From: Brachionus rotundiformis | Taxonomy: Eukaryota > Rotifera > Eurotatoria > Ploima > Brachionidae | Direction: 5' to 3' | Length of the DNA stretch: 64,000 nucleotides | Assembly: GCA_016802295.1 (NCBI GenBank) | Contig: JAESIW010000207.1 | Span: 2,400,876-2,464,875 of the forward strand | Shown here: positions 11,501 to 23,074 of the stretch, one piece after another | Position numbering within the stretch: the first letter of the stretch is position 1 | How the letters are laid out: each line of letters begins with the position of its first letter | Translations under genes and position numbers: made by a program | Notes under the pieces: generated by a model | Seen by the model: the letters and a program-made list of their open reading frames with translations, nothing else | Told to the model about the DNA's origin: nothing | Database searches by the model: none

Positions 11501-13869
11501 TAGCTCCTTTTCCAAGTCATCCGATTATGTGATAGCCACTCTAAAAGAACAGGAATACAAGTTTGGTCAATTGCCAGCCTTCGATGTAAATAAGTATTTA
11601 GAAGATGTTAAAAACGGCGTTAACCCGCTCATTGTTGTCGAGCCTAATCCCAGTGAACCAAAAATTCAATTAAGTTGTGAATCGACATGGTCGGTGGTGA
11701 AGTCGTCTGCGACGCCCGATTCGCATCGTTCCTCAAATCCCTCGTCCAAAACATCCTCCTCTAATTCTTCTCCTCTCCAATCTCTGTCTGCCGAACACTT
11801 TGAAAAATTTGTACCAGAACAAACACGAACCCAATCTCCTATTTTAGTACAATCACACAACGGTGCTACCACTAATCAATCGGCTAATCATATTCCAACT
11901 GAACAGACCAGCGAATCTGTTCAAGAAGCAGAGAAAAAGCAAAGTGAGAGAAGACAAGCGCAACAAATCGACACCAATCTCACTCTGGACGAAACACAAA
12001 ACATTTATAAAGTAATTTTTTTTCATAACTATCTTTTTCGAATGCACCATTCTTTCAAGATCAATACCAAAATGGCTTTAAAAAATAAAATAAAACAGGT
12101 CAAAAATTTTGAATCAATTTTTTTCTTCAAGTTTAAAGATTGTAAAAAAATTGAATTTTGTGATCAAGTTTGACCATGTTAAAAAGTTAATATTAAAAAA
12201 AAAGATTATTTTTTAGTAATGGAATTTTTTGCATAAACTTAGCTTTGTTTTCCATGCATGAAAATTATAGATGCATAATCATACCAAATGCTTGGTTGTT
12301 AGACATGGTTCATTTAGCATTAAATTATGCTACTGTGTATTAAATTTAGAACACAAAAATTAATTAAAAAAGGTAAATTAAAGTTGGTGATTTAGTAAAA
12401 ATGATTATTCAACGACTTAAATTACTTGATAGCAATTAAATTAATTTCAGAATAATAAATTGCGCGTAAATAGGACAGATGCACAACACGCTTACAGTTT
12501 GGTAATGGCATGTCTGCATTAAATCTTGAAATAAAAAAAAAGTTAAAAATTTTTACTTAGTTATAATCTTTGAACGTTATTTATCTAAATTTGATCATAA
12601 AGTTCAATTAATATCTATATTTAGGCGAAATAATTTTAATTGATCAAATTTTATTAACTTGAAGAAAAAAGATTAATAAAATTTTAGTATTTTATTCTTC
12701 TAAAATCTATATAAGCACCATAGTATGCTAACTAGAACGATCTCGGAAAAAATGACCAAATAATAATAAGGTCTTTACATGTGTCACCAAGCCGCTTTGG
12801 TGCTTCACTGGTCCACTTTAGAATTTAACCTACGGCTCTCAATTAATACATAAATTAATAATCATTCTAATGACAAATAATTTTCCTTCCAAGTTCTATC
12901 TATTTTTAAATCTTGAAATGAAACACTTTATACACTCATTAATAAAAAACCATTATTTTTGTTTGATCCAAGAAAGAGTCTTAGGATACCAATGGTTCAT
13001 AAAATCAAATACTATACTAGCAGTAAAGTTTTAGATTTACAGCATTAAGCAAGAGTGTGAAAGAAATGATCTAAACCCATACCAAATAGCTTCGTTGATC
13101 GAACCAAATTTATTTATTTGTTTTGTTTTATAAATTTATAAAACAAATTAAATCAAATTTTGGTTAAAAGATTCTATTTGAAATACATAAGGATAAAATA
13201 AGTGTTTTAGTGAAACCAATTAATAAAGAATATAAGCAACTAGGGTTTAGAAATTACTCTGCTATTTTTACCATTGTTCAAAAAATTACTTCTGATTCAA
13301 ATTAAATATCAATAATTTAAGATAAAAATATTTTGTCAATAGAAAAATACTAACTCTTAACAAAATGAATCTAACTTAATCTATTTTAAAATTATTTTTT
13401 ATTTGTTTAGCATAGAAAATATTGCCAAATTTGATTCCAAAAAAAAAATTATTTAGATTCATTATGAAATTAAATGATGGTTAATAACAGATTCAATTAA
13501 AATTAATTTTTTTAGCATTACTAAACTATTTTTTATTAAGTTGTCCGTAACAATAACATTCGAGGATCGCACTGCTCGTTTGATACAGTCGGCCTTGAAC
13601 AAAACAGACACCGTAAATGACCTTGCCGATGAACTAATTGACCATGGTTTAGTAAATGAGGTACGGCTTTTTTTGTCTTTTTGAATTTAGGAAAATTATT
13701 CAAATTTAATAAAATCAATTATTCTCTATTGACTTATGGTTGCTAAGATTTTATTTTATTTAAGCTTGATAAAGAAACGTTATGTAATCGTTTGAGTCAA
13801 GCGTTGAACAAATTGGAGTACATAGAGGGTGAAAATGTTTACACAAGTCATCAAAATCAAATTTTATAA
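8575..13869 (+). CDS. NRBP1: Nuclear receptor-binding protein (NRBP/Madm) pseudokinase
   Basis: Six exons: 8575-9048, 9117-9247, 10807-11083, 11247-12011, 13541-13660, 13765-13869, giving 623 aa in one consistent frame. The acidic N-terminus leads into the family signature GRWxKR...DVPGIDNAYLAMDTEYG, then the kinase-like fold with VIFITEYMSSGSLKQFL-type (here IIFITEYM), YMHKCDPPVVHGDLSCDTI and IQHNGLIKIG. The VAIK lysine is replaced (VVWNE) and DFG is lost (KIGSIAP), as expected of this pseudokinase. The HRD position reads HGD, keeping the aspartate that I recall as Asn in human NRBP1. The kinase-like part ends with RKRPSAKELLFHPLLFEVPSLRL. A Ser/Gln-rich linker follows, then a C-terminal helical segment (DLADELIDHGLVNE). 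NRBP is a cytoplasmic adaptor in ER-Golgi traffic, ubiquitin-ligase recruitment and growth signalling. The start was chosen as the first in-frame ATG after stops. Intron 2 contains an assembly gap, so a small extra exon there cannot be excluded. Confidence 0.93.
9264..10080 (+). repeat. Duplicated block and 102-bp minisatellite flanking an assembly gap
   Basis: Bases 9264-9501 are repeated almost exactly from 9728 to about 9965, on either side of the N run. Within this, a unit containing ACACAGTAGCATATTTAAATT begins at 9434, 9898 and 10000. The last two are 102 bases apart, so the locus is a tandem array of about 100-bp units within a larger duplication. It lies wholly inside NRBP intron 2. 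Confidence 0.8.
9502..9727. other. Assembly gap of 226 N
   Basis: A run of undetermined bases between two copies of the same repeat, so the true length and copy number are unknown. Apparent open frames across it are artefacts. Confidence 0.99.
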
Positions 13870-15113
13870 AAATTAAAAAAATTTTTTTTTTAATTTTTTA
13901 AATTAAATATTAAATAGTTAAAACAAAGTATGAGGTCTCGAGCCGATTTAGTAGTCTAAACGAGATCACGTGACCTACTTGACTTAAAAGTTTTATTTAG
14001 TTAATTAATTAATAAATTAAAAAACATTTCTCTTTTATGCGATATTAAAAGCAGTTTTTGGCACTTTATTATGGATTTTTTAAAATAAACCTCTTGGTTT
14101 AATCATTATTTTTGCTATTTTTAATTGTTAGATTACATGAGCGTTTTTTTAATAAGCATTTTATTGCAATAAGCATTGAAACGGAATTCAAAATGCTTAA
14201 GTCAGTATATCGGCATTTGCCATATATTTCCATTTTTTATTTTTTTTCCAAATTTTGAATGATTTAATTTAGTAGTCAAATGAAATAATTATTGGTCTAC
14301 AATTTCACATTTTTTTTTAAAATAAATTTTGTAATTTGAATAAAAAATTTTTCTAATATAAATTCAAGATAATTTTTCAATTCAATATGAAAAACACTTT
14401 TATTAACAGAAGTCAAATTTAGAGCTTTTAAAAATGTAAATACTAAATAGGTTATATATCTTTATGGTAAAAAATATAAATATTGTCATATAATGGTGTA
14501 ATGTTGAAGATTTAGCCAGTTTGGTCGAACTGTAAATTTCAAAATGCTTATTGACTAGATTTTTGTGAAATTTTACTTTAAAAAACCAAAAACTTAAATC
14601 AAATTATATGAATTTTAATCTTAATAATTGTTAATAAAAATAAAACGAGTAGTATAATTAAATAAAGGTAGAAATAAAATAAAATAAAATCCCATCCCAT
14701 TCTTTGAAGAGAAAGAAATTTTTTTTATCATCATAACAATTTTTTACCTCATTAAAATTAAAAAAAATTAATAAAAACACAATTTTAATTTTACTAAAGG
14801 GAAAAAATTATCACACTTAGCTTTAATTCGATAAAAGTTTAAAATTGCTTGTGAACCATCTTCAATTTAAGATATTTGGCATAATGATCAGACAAACCAA
14901 TGTCAGTTGGTTCCTTCAAACAAAAGATATTTAAAAATTATCTTAAAATCAAAGACACTTTGTACTCAAAATGAAAAAAAACTGTCTAAATTATAAATTA
15001 AATTATTACATAAGTGTTTAGAACAAATTTAAAGTTAATTTTCAATAAATTTATTTAATTTGAATAAATATTTCAAAATTTGATGGTTAAATTTAATTTT
15101 TTTAATACCGAAA
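13870..15113. other. Intergenic AT-rich spacer
   Basis: No gene seen. An E-box-like TCACGTGA at about 13964-13971 sits just beyond the NRBP stop in a slightly GC-richer stretch. The rest is low-complexity A/T sequence. Confidence 0.5.
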
Positions 15114-17334
15114 ATGGATATATTGAAACTTCCAGTGCCGTTTTTGTCATCTCTTAGTGATTACCTAAGTACATTAGACTTGGTTAATTTATTAACAGCA
15201 GTATACAACACTACTAAACAACCACAACTTCAAAATTCCTATTTATTTAAATTAATATTTGATCCAAAGTAAATTTTACCAAATTTTTTAAAAAATTATT
15301 ACCATGAAAAGTAAATTTAACCAAATAGGCGATGTGATTTGGAAAGCTGCTTTAAACTCGACTATGATCAGTTTAAGAAGATTCTTAAATTTTATAAAAC
15401 TAAAGAGTTTTTCATAGAGAGAATAAACATCAATTTTTGCCAAAATTTAACTCGGCATTTGACTCTCAAGAGAATTATAAACGAGACAATGTCCAAGATA
15501 AGTAGCTTAATCGAGCTGGACTTTTTTAATACTATTTCGCCAAACAACCATCTAGATCTATGTGATTTAAGCAACTTGCTCCACTCATGTCCAAACTTGA
15601 AGCGTCTTAGCTTCAATCTAAGACCCAACTTGGACACTACGGACTCCAAAATGGTAAACATGAACCAACTAGAATATCTTCGCGTAGAGTTCAAGTCTTC
15701 TTCAACTCAAACTCTTTTCAAACACCTGTTTGATAGCTGCTCAAATTTGACCCATTTGGAACTTTATTCAACAAGCCATGGTTTTAGTCTTAATTTAACT
15801 AGCCAAAATTTTCCACACCATAAACTTTCCAAACTCTCTCATTTGGTTACTGGCACAAATAACATTACTATCAATTTAAACGGCTATTTATTCGAGTTGA
15901 TAAAAAAATTAAACTCATTCAGTCTAAATGTATGCATAGATAAATATGATAATAACCTATCTAGCTTAATTAATGAAAAAAAAATTGCCAAATGTGATCT
16001 CAATTTTGGTATTGATTTAAACTACTTGAGATCTAATAATATTGTCTTGAATACCAATCCTTATGTGATGGACGATATTGTCCAAGATTACTTTGGTCTT
16101 GATTTTGCTGACAAACTTAACTCAATCAGATTGTACATATTGATTTGGCCTTGTATCTTATCAACCATTAATTTGAATTTAGATAGAACAAAATTTTTAA
16201 AAAAAATTGACTTTGCGTCCATTCATGTCCACTGCAAAGATAGCATTTGTAAATTGGTATCCTCGTTGACTGGTAAGTTGGTTTTATTAGTTTAAAAATA
16301 AAAATAATTAATTAGAACTGAGTGAGCTTGGCTTGCCGTGCTGTGCACTGTCGATTGAGCTTGGCAAAGAGGAAAAAAAGACCTCGTTTAAAAGAATATT
16401 CGAAGAAAGTGATGAAGAAGATTCTGGAAAAGATAAAACATCTTCTAATAGAAATGTAATAAACTTAAATTTAAAAAAGAAAATTATCATTTTTTAATTA
16501 GAAAGAATTGAGCCATTTAAACAAAATGAGAGTGGTCAAGCTAACAATTTGTACTCCAGATCAGGTTAATTTTAAGGACAAATATTTTTTCAAGTAAACT
16601 AAGACTAAAAACATTTATTTGACAATTTTTCTCTTAAAATCTAAAGCTGTTACAATGTGGATGTGGCAGAATTGGCCGAAATACCCAAATGGAAGTTTAT
16701 CAAAAGTTTATCTTTTAGTAGCTTTAAACTAGCTGGCGGTTTGAATAGATTTGACTCTTTTTTAAACGAATTGAGCTCTAAAACAAGTCTTAAGGAGCTA
16801 AATCTTTATAACTTTAATTGCTTTCTGACCTATGACTTTCAGGTGGTCTTTTCAAAGCATCTCAAGAAATTTATTCATCTAAAAAAATTGGTTCTGAGTC
16901 ATTCAAATTTTTCGTTTAGTGCAAAATTTTGTGAGAGTCTGGTCCACTTGGCACCCACATTGACCATTTTAAAGCTAGAAATAGAAAATATAGACTGTAG
17001 AGTTCTTGGTGATCATTTGAACGCATTTAAAAAATTTCATAAGTTAATATTATTTGAAATAATATGTAAAAATAAAGAGTCAGATATAAAATTTATTAAG
17101 AAAAGCTTTAAAAAGTAAAAATAATAAAAAAGAATATTTCAATTTTTAAATTTAATATTTAATTTTAAAAGCGTTTTAAAAGATTGGACATTTTATCAAA
17201 TATACAATGTGAACTCATATAATTTAATTAGCCAACAACAGGAAGTCAAGCCCAATGTATTCCTTAGAGTGTCCACTGAGAATGTTAAATGTTTAAATCC
17301 GTCAAATTTTTATCTTAACAGAAAAGATTTTTAA
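15114..17334 (+). CDS. F-box / leucine-rich-repeat-like protein
   Basis: Six exons: 15114-15268, 15329-16272, 16316-16455, 16502-16593, 16647-17114, 17172-17334, about 653 aa with all phases consistent. The first 50 residues (LPVPFLSSLSDYLSTLDLVNLL) look like an F-box: a Leu-Pro start followed by leucine-rich helices. The middle contains irregular leucine-rich repeats (LDLCDLSNLLHSCPNLKRLSF, LEYLRVEF, NLTHLELYS, LKELNLYNFN, LKKLVLSHSNFSF, LTILKLEIEN). A short acidic stretch (EESDEEDS) lies around exon 3. The family role would be substrate recognition in an SCF ubiquitin ligase. No close relative is recognised and the F-box is a pattern match only. It is transcribed in the same direction as NRBP, and a MITE starts about 155 bases after its stop. 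Confidence 0.72.
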
Positions 17335-17488
17335 TATCAAACTCTAAACGTCCAATTTGTAAATTGTGTATATTTTAAATCCTATTCAAAAAATTTGTTA
17401 TTTAAAAAAAAAGATTTTATTTTTGAAAATTTTTATTTGAAAATAAAAACATTCGCCAATTTAAAATGTCTTAATTATTGTCAAACTA

Positions 17489-17810
17489 CCGTAATGCCTT
17501 GCCCCCTAATGCGGCATTTATCTTCAGAATTCTGGATTTTAATGCATGCATTTAACCCACTCTTTTTTCCAGATACGCTGCGACTAAAAATGCTGCAGTT
17601 AGTGTCAAAATTTTGGTATAAATGCCGCATTAAATATGCAAAAAATAATAAAAATTTTTCATTATTAATTTTTATTTTTATTATTTTTTAATTTTTATCA
17701 TTTTTTACATATTTTTTACTTATTTAATGCAGCATTTATACCAAAAATGCAGCATTAAAATTCAGATTTCTGGTTTAAAGTGCAATGCATTGGGGGGCAA
17801 GGCATTACGG
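17489..17810. mobile_element. Non-autonomous DNA transposon (MITE), TA target duplication
   Basis: The element is 322 bp with terminal inverted repeats CCGTAATGCCTTGCCCCC / its complement (last bases diverged), flanked on both sides by TA (17487-17488 and 17811-17812). A second pair of arms, TTTGGTATAAATGCCGCATTAAA near 17612 and its near-perfect complement near 17723, makes most of the element self-complementary. No coding capacity is seen. The TA duplication fits mobilisation by a Tc1/mariner-type transposase, which is inference. Confidence 0.85.
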
Positions 17811-18098
17811 TAAATAATAAACGATTTAAAAATTTTATCATTAAATCATTTAATTTATCTCCTCAATTGTTTTCGAATCAGAATTTGTTTACAATTTTTA
17901 AATTTTAAATACAAACTTTTAGTATATGTTATCTTTATTTAAAAAATTTCTGCTTATAATCATTAAATTGATTTTAAAAAAGAGATTATTGAAAATTATT
18001 TTTAACATCTAAAATAACAAATCAAAAACTTAACTAAATATTTTATATTCTAGTTCAAAATCAAATATAATTTTTTATTTAGAATAAAAAAACAGACT
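17811..18098. other. Short spacer between the MITE and the glutathione synthetase stop
   Basis: AT-rich sequence of about 290 bases, holding the convergent 3' flank of glutathione synthetase. Nothing else was seen. Confidence 0.5.
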
Positions 18099-19746
18099 CT
18101 AAACAAAGTATATTGAGTCCAAGGCTGAGAATCCAGTAGCAACACCACCTTCATTAACTCCGGACGACTTGGTCCGGAGCAAATATCCACCAAGCTCGTT
18201 CTCAACCAACTGGCCTCCTATGCTTATATAATAACCATAAATACCCAATTCACTAATGACACTTTTTTTTTCTATTCTTTCTCCTGTTCGAATTAGATAA
18301 TTTTGATTGATATAAGGATCGACTAGCTTCATCAATATGTATCCCATTAGATCATTTTTATCTGTCAATGAATTAACAAATTTTCTAATATCACCTTTGT
18401 AAATGTTATTTCCACCTCCTTCTCTTTGCGGTTTTAGCACAAACTCTTCGCACTTTTTATCAATCAAGTCCAAAATAAAATCCAAATTTTCCTTCTTAAA
18501 TTATTTAAAATTTTTTAATTATTATATTAATTTTTGAGAGTTAATTAGCTAACTGTAATTGAATATATGTCGACAAATGTCGAGCGAATTTTGCCAGCTT
18601 CTTTGGAATCGGAGACAAAATTTTCAACAACACCAGGCTCACACAAAGCTTGTTGGACAATTTTAGCTCCAACCAAATGCAACTGAATATTCGGACACTT
18701 GATAGCCTTGGAGCGTTCAATTAGAAGTCTTGCGTTCCAGTCATCCTCACTTTTGTAGTGGTCCGGGTCGTAACCAGCCCGGAGGTAGATTAACCCAATT
18801 TGTTTATCATCTCTTAATTAACAAAAATAAAAAAGCCAAGCACAACAAAAAAGTATTAGGTTACATGTAAAGGCATTTTTGAGCATCCAGGTGGCCTCGT
18901 TTGGCAAAATCATCCAAGGTGTATCTCAAAATTTTACAATTAGGTTCAATTTTAGAGCATTCATACTCCAATAGACGCTGGTCACCAATATTGCGCTCCA
19001 AGTCAATTACCAAAAAGACTAAAATGGCTTCGCTGTTCTCGTACATTTTCCATGCATTCACTAAACCTTGAGCTAATATTTTTACATTATTATTAGGTGC
19101 TAACTAAGAAAATTTATTTAAATTTTAAATTTTTATAGCAAAAAATTTTAAATAACTTTGGACAAAGTTTGACTGTTGTCCGTCAACTTTAAACTGTATT
19201 CATGGAATTTGGATACTTGACAAGTAGCTGCACCAAAGCTACAACTGATGGTATTAATTTCAATTTGGCTAAGCTGGGTTACATCTGTACACTTGTTTTT
19301 GTCTAGCATAAAATCATTTCGAATTATGGCCAAAGAGATCTTCTGGGCTGGTCCTTCTGTGTAAACTTTTTCGTATATTTGCCACAAACGCCTGGTAAAA
19401 TCATCCACTAAAATCACCCTTGACAAAATATTAACTTTATTTTTAATTTGCTTAATACAAATTACGTATTTAGAGTTTTTTTCAAAAATTCATGGTCCTG
19501 TGAAATACTAAAAATTAATTTTTGGAAATTTTTCTGAATACTTTGCGCATATTCAAATTCTTGCTTGGGAAAAGCAGTTGGAAATAAAGTGACCGGCAAG
19601 TGAAAAGCCAAATCATTCGATTTCTGGTTTATGTTTGTGTCAGGTTTAAAGAAGATAAGACCATTTATGAAGCAAAAGTCGTGAACATCTTTCTCCAGGC
19701 TTTCCAAATTTGTTTCTATCCTAAATTCTTTTGCCATTGTGTACAT
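18099..19746 (-). CDS. GSS: Glutathione synthetase
   Basis: Five exons on the minus strand (19746-19466, 19418-19157, 19103-18865, 18812-18554, 18494-18099) encode 478 aa from MYTM, or 475 from the second Met (MAKEF); human GSS has 474. The enzyme joins gamma-glutamylcysteine and glycine with ATP in the cytosol, the last step of glutathione synthesis. Family landmarks in order: PVTLFPTAFPKQEFEYA, DDFTRRLW, SQIEINTISCSFGA (substrate-binding segment), NAWKMYENSEAILVFL, DLERNIGDQRLLEYE, YLRAGYDPDHY, WNARLLIERSKAIKCPNI, the ATP-grasp glycine-rich loop FVLKPQREGGGNN, ISELGIYG, and the C-terminal GYLLRTKSS...EGGVATGFSALDS. All are intact and the length matches, so the enzyme should be active. It lies head to head with TMEM201 across about 0.95 kb. 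Confidence 0.96.
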
Positions 19747-20690
19747 TTTTCACTAATATCTTAATAAAAAAATATCTTAGATCAAATGCAAACTATGTGT
19801 TTGGAATCTGTGGAATGTTTATTTGAATTAAAATTGAAAAAATTGATTAATTTTTAGCTTAAATTTAATTAGCTAGTTATAATGTTAATTTTAAAAATGT
19901 CAATAAATACATGAAAAGAATTCGCTTACATAATCATTTCTAGGTAATTCTGTAAGACTCTTTGTCTTCTACAATTTATTCTTAAAATTTAAATTTTATA
20001 CATTCTTATTATGATTTTATAATAAATTAAATAAACATGTTTTTTTTGTTCTTTTAGTAAGGATTTATAAAAAAAATGCAATGTTCATTCTTATGTATAA
20101 ATTTTCTTAATTGGGTAAAAATCAACTCAGGCTAATTTTTGAATTTTAGTATCAAAAAAAAATTTTTGATTTAAAATACAAAAAGTTATTTTATTCTTTA
20201 TTTAATAAAAAACAAATGTCAATTGTCCTAAATTAGAGTGGGTTAAAATCTAATTAATTTCGTTCAGAATTTTTTCTAAATTAATAACCTAGTCCTGAAA
20301 TAAAAATGCTTTATATTATTCCTACTGTATTATTTTTTAAAAAATTACTAAAATATTAGAAAAATCATGATAAAAAAAAATATTATCATATATATTTTTT
20401 TTATCTCGCATATGATTGAGAATACATAAAAAATAAAATATACAAAAAAAATTTATTTAATAGAGTAAATAAATAATAATGTTGGAATTTTTTTGTAAAT
20501 AAATTCATACTCCGCTACTTAAATAAAATTAAAAAAAAAATTAATAAAATAAAAAACTGCTTAAATGTTATGATACTTTTGACGTTAAGTTTTTAAATTA
20601 AAATTTTTAAAACGTTGTTCAAGGTTTGTTAAAATTTTAAATTTGTTTATCATATTCATCTTGATTAAATTAAGTTAGGATATTTTTATA
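19747..20690. other. Divergent intergenic region between GSS and TMEM201
   Basis: About 940 bases of A/T-rich sequence holding both promoters. No TATA box with convincing position and no other gene could be singled out. Confidence 0.45.
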
Positions 20691-22185
20691 ATGCTGTTTG
20701 GAACAAATCGAAATTGTTGGTTCTGTAACCAATACACCAAAGTTTCGCTTTTTAATCGAAACTCTTGGACTTGTTCACACTGTGAGCAATACAACGGCTT
20801 CGATGAAGTAAAAATACTTTAAAAAAAAACAATTCTGAAATGGAATTATACTTTTTTTTCCAGAATGGTGACTATAATCGAGAAATACCCGAAATGTATC
20901 AGCATTCAAAGCCACTGAAATTTAATACATTTTTTTCTTGGAAAAAACCATTTTGTTCTGGACAAAAAAATTCTTTCTTATGCAACCAATGCAATGATAA
21001 CCAAAAATTAAAAATCGAAAAATTGTCCCATTTTCAGCCTCAGCGAGAAGAAACCTTCGATCTGGAGATACAATTATACAATGAGTATATGGAAAAAATA
21101 TATGATCTGTGTGACAAATGCAAGTCAAAAGTAAAATTTGAAATTACCAGACAAGATGGTATACTAAAACAATATCTGTACAAAATTGGAAAATTTGACT
21201 ACTTGTTCGAACGAAATGTTTTTGGTCAACGTTTTCCCAATCTCTGCACCAAAGCAATCACGCACATGCCCAAATTTTTTCCCTATGCAAAGTTATTTCT
21301 TTATTTTCTAACTCTAATTATTTGTATTGTCACAATTTTATCTAATAATTACAAATCAAATAGTGGTTTGATTAAATATACATTTTATTTTTCACCATCA
21401 CTTCTTGACCAAGTCCAAAAAATAGCATTAAATTTTTCATCCTTGATAAGTAATTCAAATTCAATTAATTTAAATTCTCATTTACCTTTGCTTATTTGTT
21501 TAAATTACATTATCCTGTGCGCCAGTTTGATAATAGAAAAAGAAAATTTTAAAGGCTTAATACTTTTGCTAAGTCTAAATACCACTTTGATAATGTCTAA
21601 TTACCACATTATATACCAAAGTTTGCATAATTCACAAGATTTTCCAATAAATTTAAAAGTTGTGCCCGAGTGCACTCTTCCAATGATTTTGATATTAATT
21701 ATACAATTGAAAAATTCTAAATCTAAATCACCTGTACAAAAAGTGTCACCTAAAGGGTCAATTATTCCGAATCTACAGAATAAATGTAACCAAATGGATA
21801 AGATAATCAAGCCTGCTAAATTTAAACCTTTGTCAAGGAGCTTGTTTGATTTTAAGCCCACTCGAGCAAGTCTTGGCTCAAGTGGTGAGTTTTTAAATAA
21901 ATGAAAAATTATCTTTAAATTTTGTCTTAAGATTTGTCTTTGAACCCATCGAGATCTTCGGATGACGAATCGTCGTCAATAGTCAGTGGTCTGACCAATT
22001 TGTATCTTGACCGCTCAAGGGACATCAATGAAAGTATCAAATATGACTTCGGTCTGGTACAGTCTAATGATTCAAATCACAGCTCTTATTATCAATTTAA
22101 AAATAGCTTGAGAAATCGGTCAGTTATCAGCTCAAAATGGCAACCTAGTCACATAAGCAAAAAGGAAATTTTTGTTGTCTATTAA
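20691..22185 (+). CDS. TMEM201: TMEM201 / Samp1 / NET5 inner nuclear membrane protein
   Basis: Three exons: 20691-20807, 20864-21884, 21932-22185, 463 aa. The N-terminus is the Ima1-type zinc-binding domain: CWFCNQ and CSHCEQYNGFDENGDYN, the second pair CNQCNDNQKLKI, then a CDKCKSKV pair. This array matches animal TMEM201 and fungal Ima1. Four hydrophobic segments follow (near YAKLFLYFLTLIICIVTIL, LPLLICLNYIILCASLI, GLILLLSLNTTLIM and CTLPMILILIIQL). The C-terminal tail is Ser-rich and presumably nucleoplasmic or regulatory. The family links the inner nuclear membrane to the LINC complex and to centrosome or nuclear positioning. Human long isoforms have a longer C-terminus; this protein is comparatively short. 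Confidence 0.9.
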
Positions 22186-23074
22186 ATTATTTTTTATTAT
22201 TTTTTCTCTTGTTTATTATATAGAAGTTTTTCTTTTTAATTATTACTTTCAATTTAGTTCCGAACATAATTATTTCTAGAATTAAAAAAATTATTTTTTA
22301 ATAAAACAATTTTCATGAAGTTAAATATATTTTTTTTATTCATTATCTATTTAATAAATATTCTAAAATTAATATTTAATTTAAAGCATTTTTTGCAAAA
22401 AATATACAAAAAGAAAGATGAGAGATAAAATTATTTCAAAAAATCTATCTTTAGAAGTTGGCAAGGCTTATTTCACTTTGATTTAGGAGACAAACTTTGT
22501 TTAGTTGCCACAAAGGAATGCCAGAAATTAATTACACCACGTGTTCTTTAACTTCTTTTATTATCTTCAATCATTTTAAAAATTTCTCAATTTCTAATAA
22601 ATTTATAAAATTATTATTTCTTTATGCTTTTACAACAGTTTAAAATCCGTCCAAAAAACTTCTTGGATCTAATTAATCATTTTTTAAATTCTATAAAATT
22701 AATGAATTAATTATAAATAATTTTTTTGTTTAATTTATTTTTTATTTTTCTATTTTAATTAAGCAAAACTATGTCAACAGGTTACATTTTTGAATAAAAT
22801 AATATAATTGTTTTTTTCCTATTATTAGAATAACATTATTAATTGAGAAACAAAAATTATTCAAAAATTTTTGTAAACACAACTTTTTGACCTCATGAAA
22901 AACTCAATCAGCTATTTAACAAATAGTATTAAAAAACTGTCCACTCGAATTATCATAGTCCCCAAGAAAAATATTTGGTTACCATGACAACAAACATTCT
23001 TCTGATAAAATTTCATAAAGGTTTAAAAAGCTTCATTTTACTATTTTTCAACTCACAAAATTTACAAAATTCAA
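22186..23074. other. Intergenic region upstream of the EML gene
   Basis: About 890 bases, mostly A/T. It holds the TMEM201 3' flank and the EML promoter, including an X-box-like palindrome annotated separately. Confidence 0.5.
22978..22991. promoter_or_regulatory. X-box-like (RFX) motif upstream of EML
   Basis: GTTACCATGACAAC fits the RFX consensus GTNRCC-N2-RGYAAC except for one base in the second half-site. It lies 83 bases before the EML ATG, a typical distance for X-boxes of ciliary genes in small invertebrate genomes. Functional use is inference. Confidence 0.45.
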
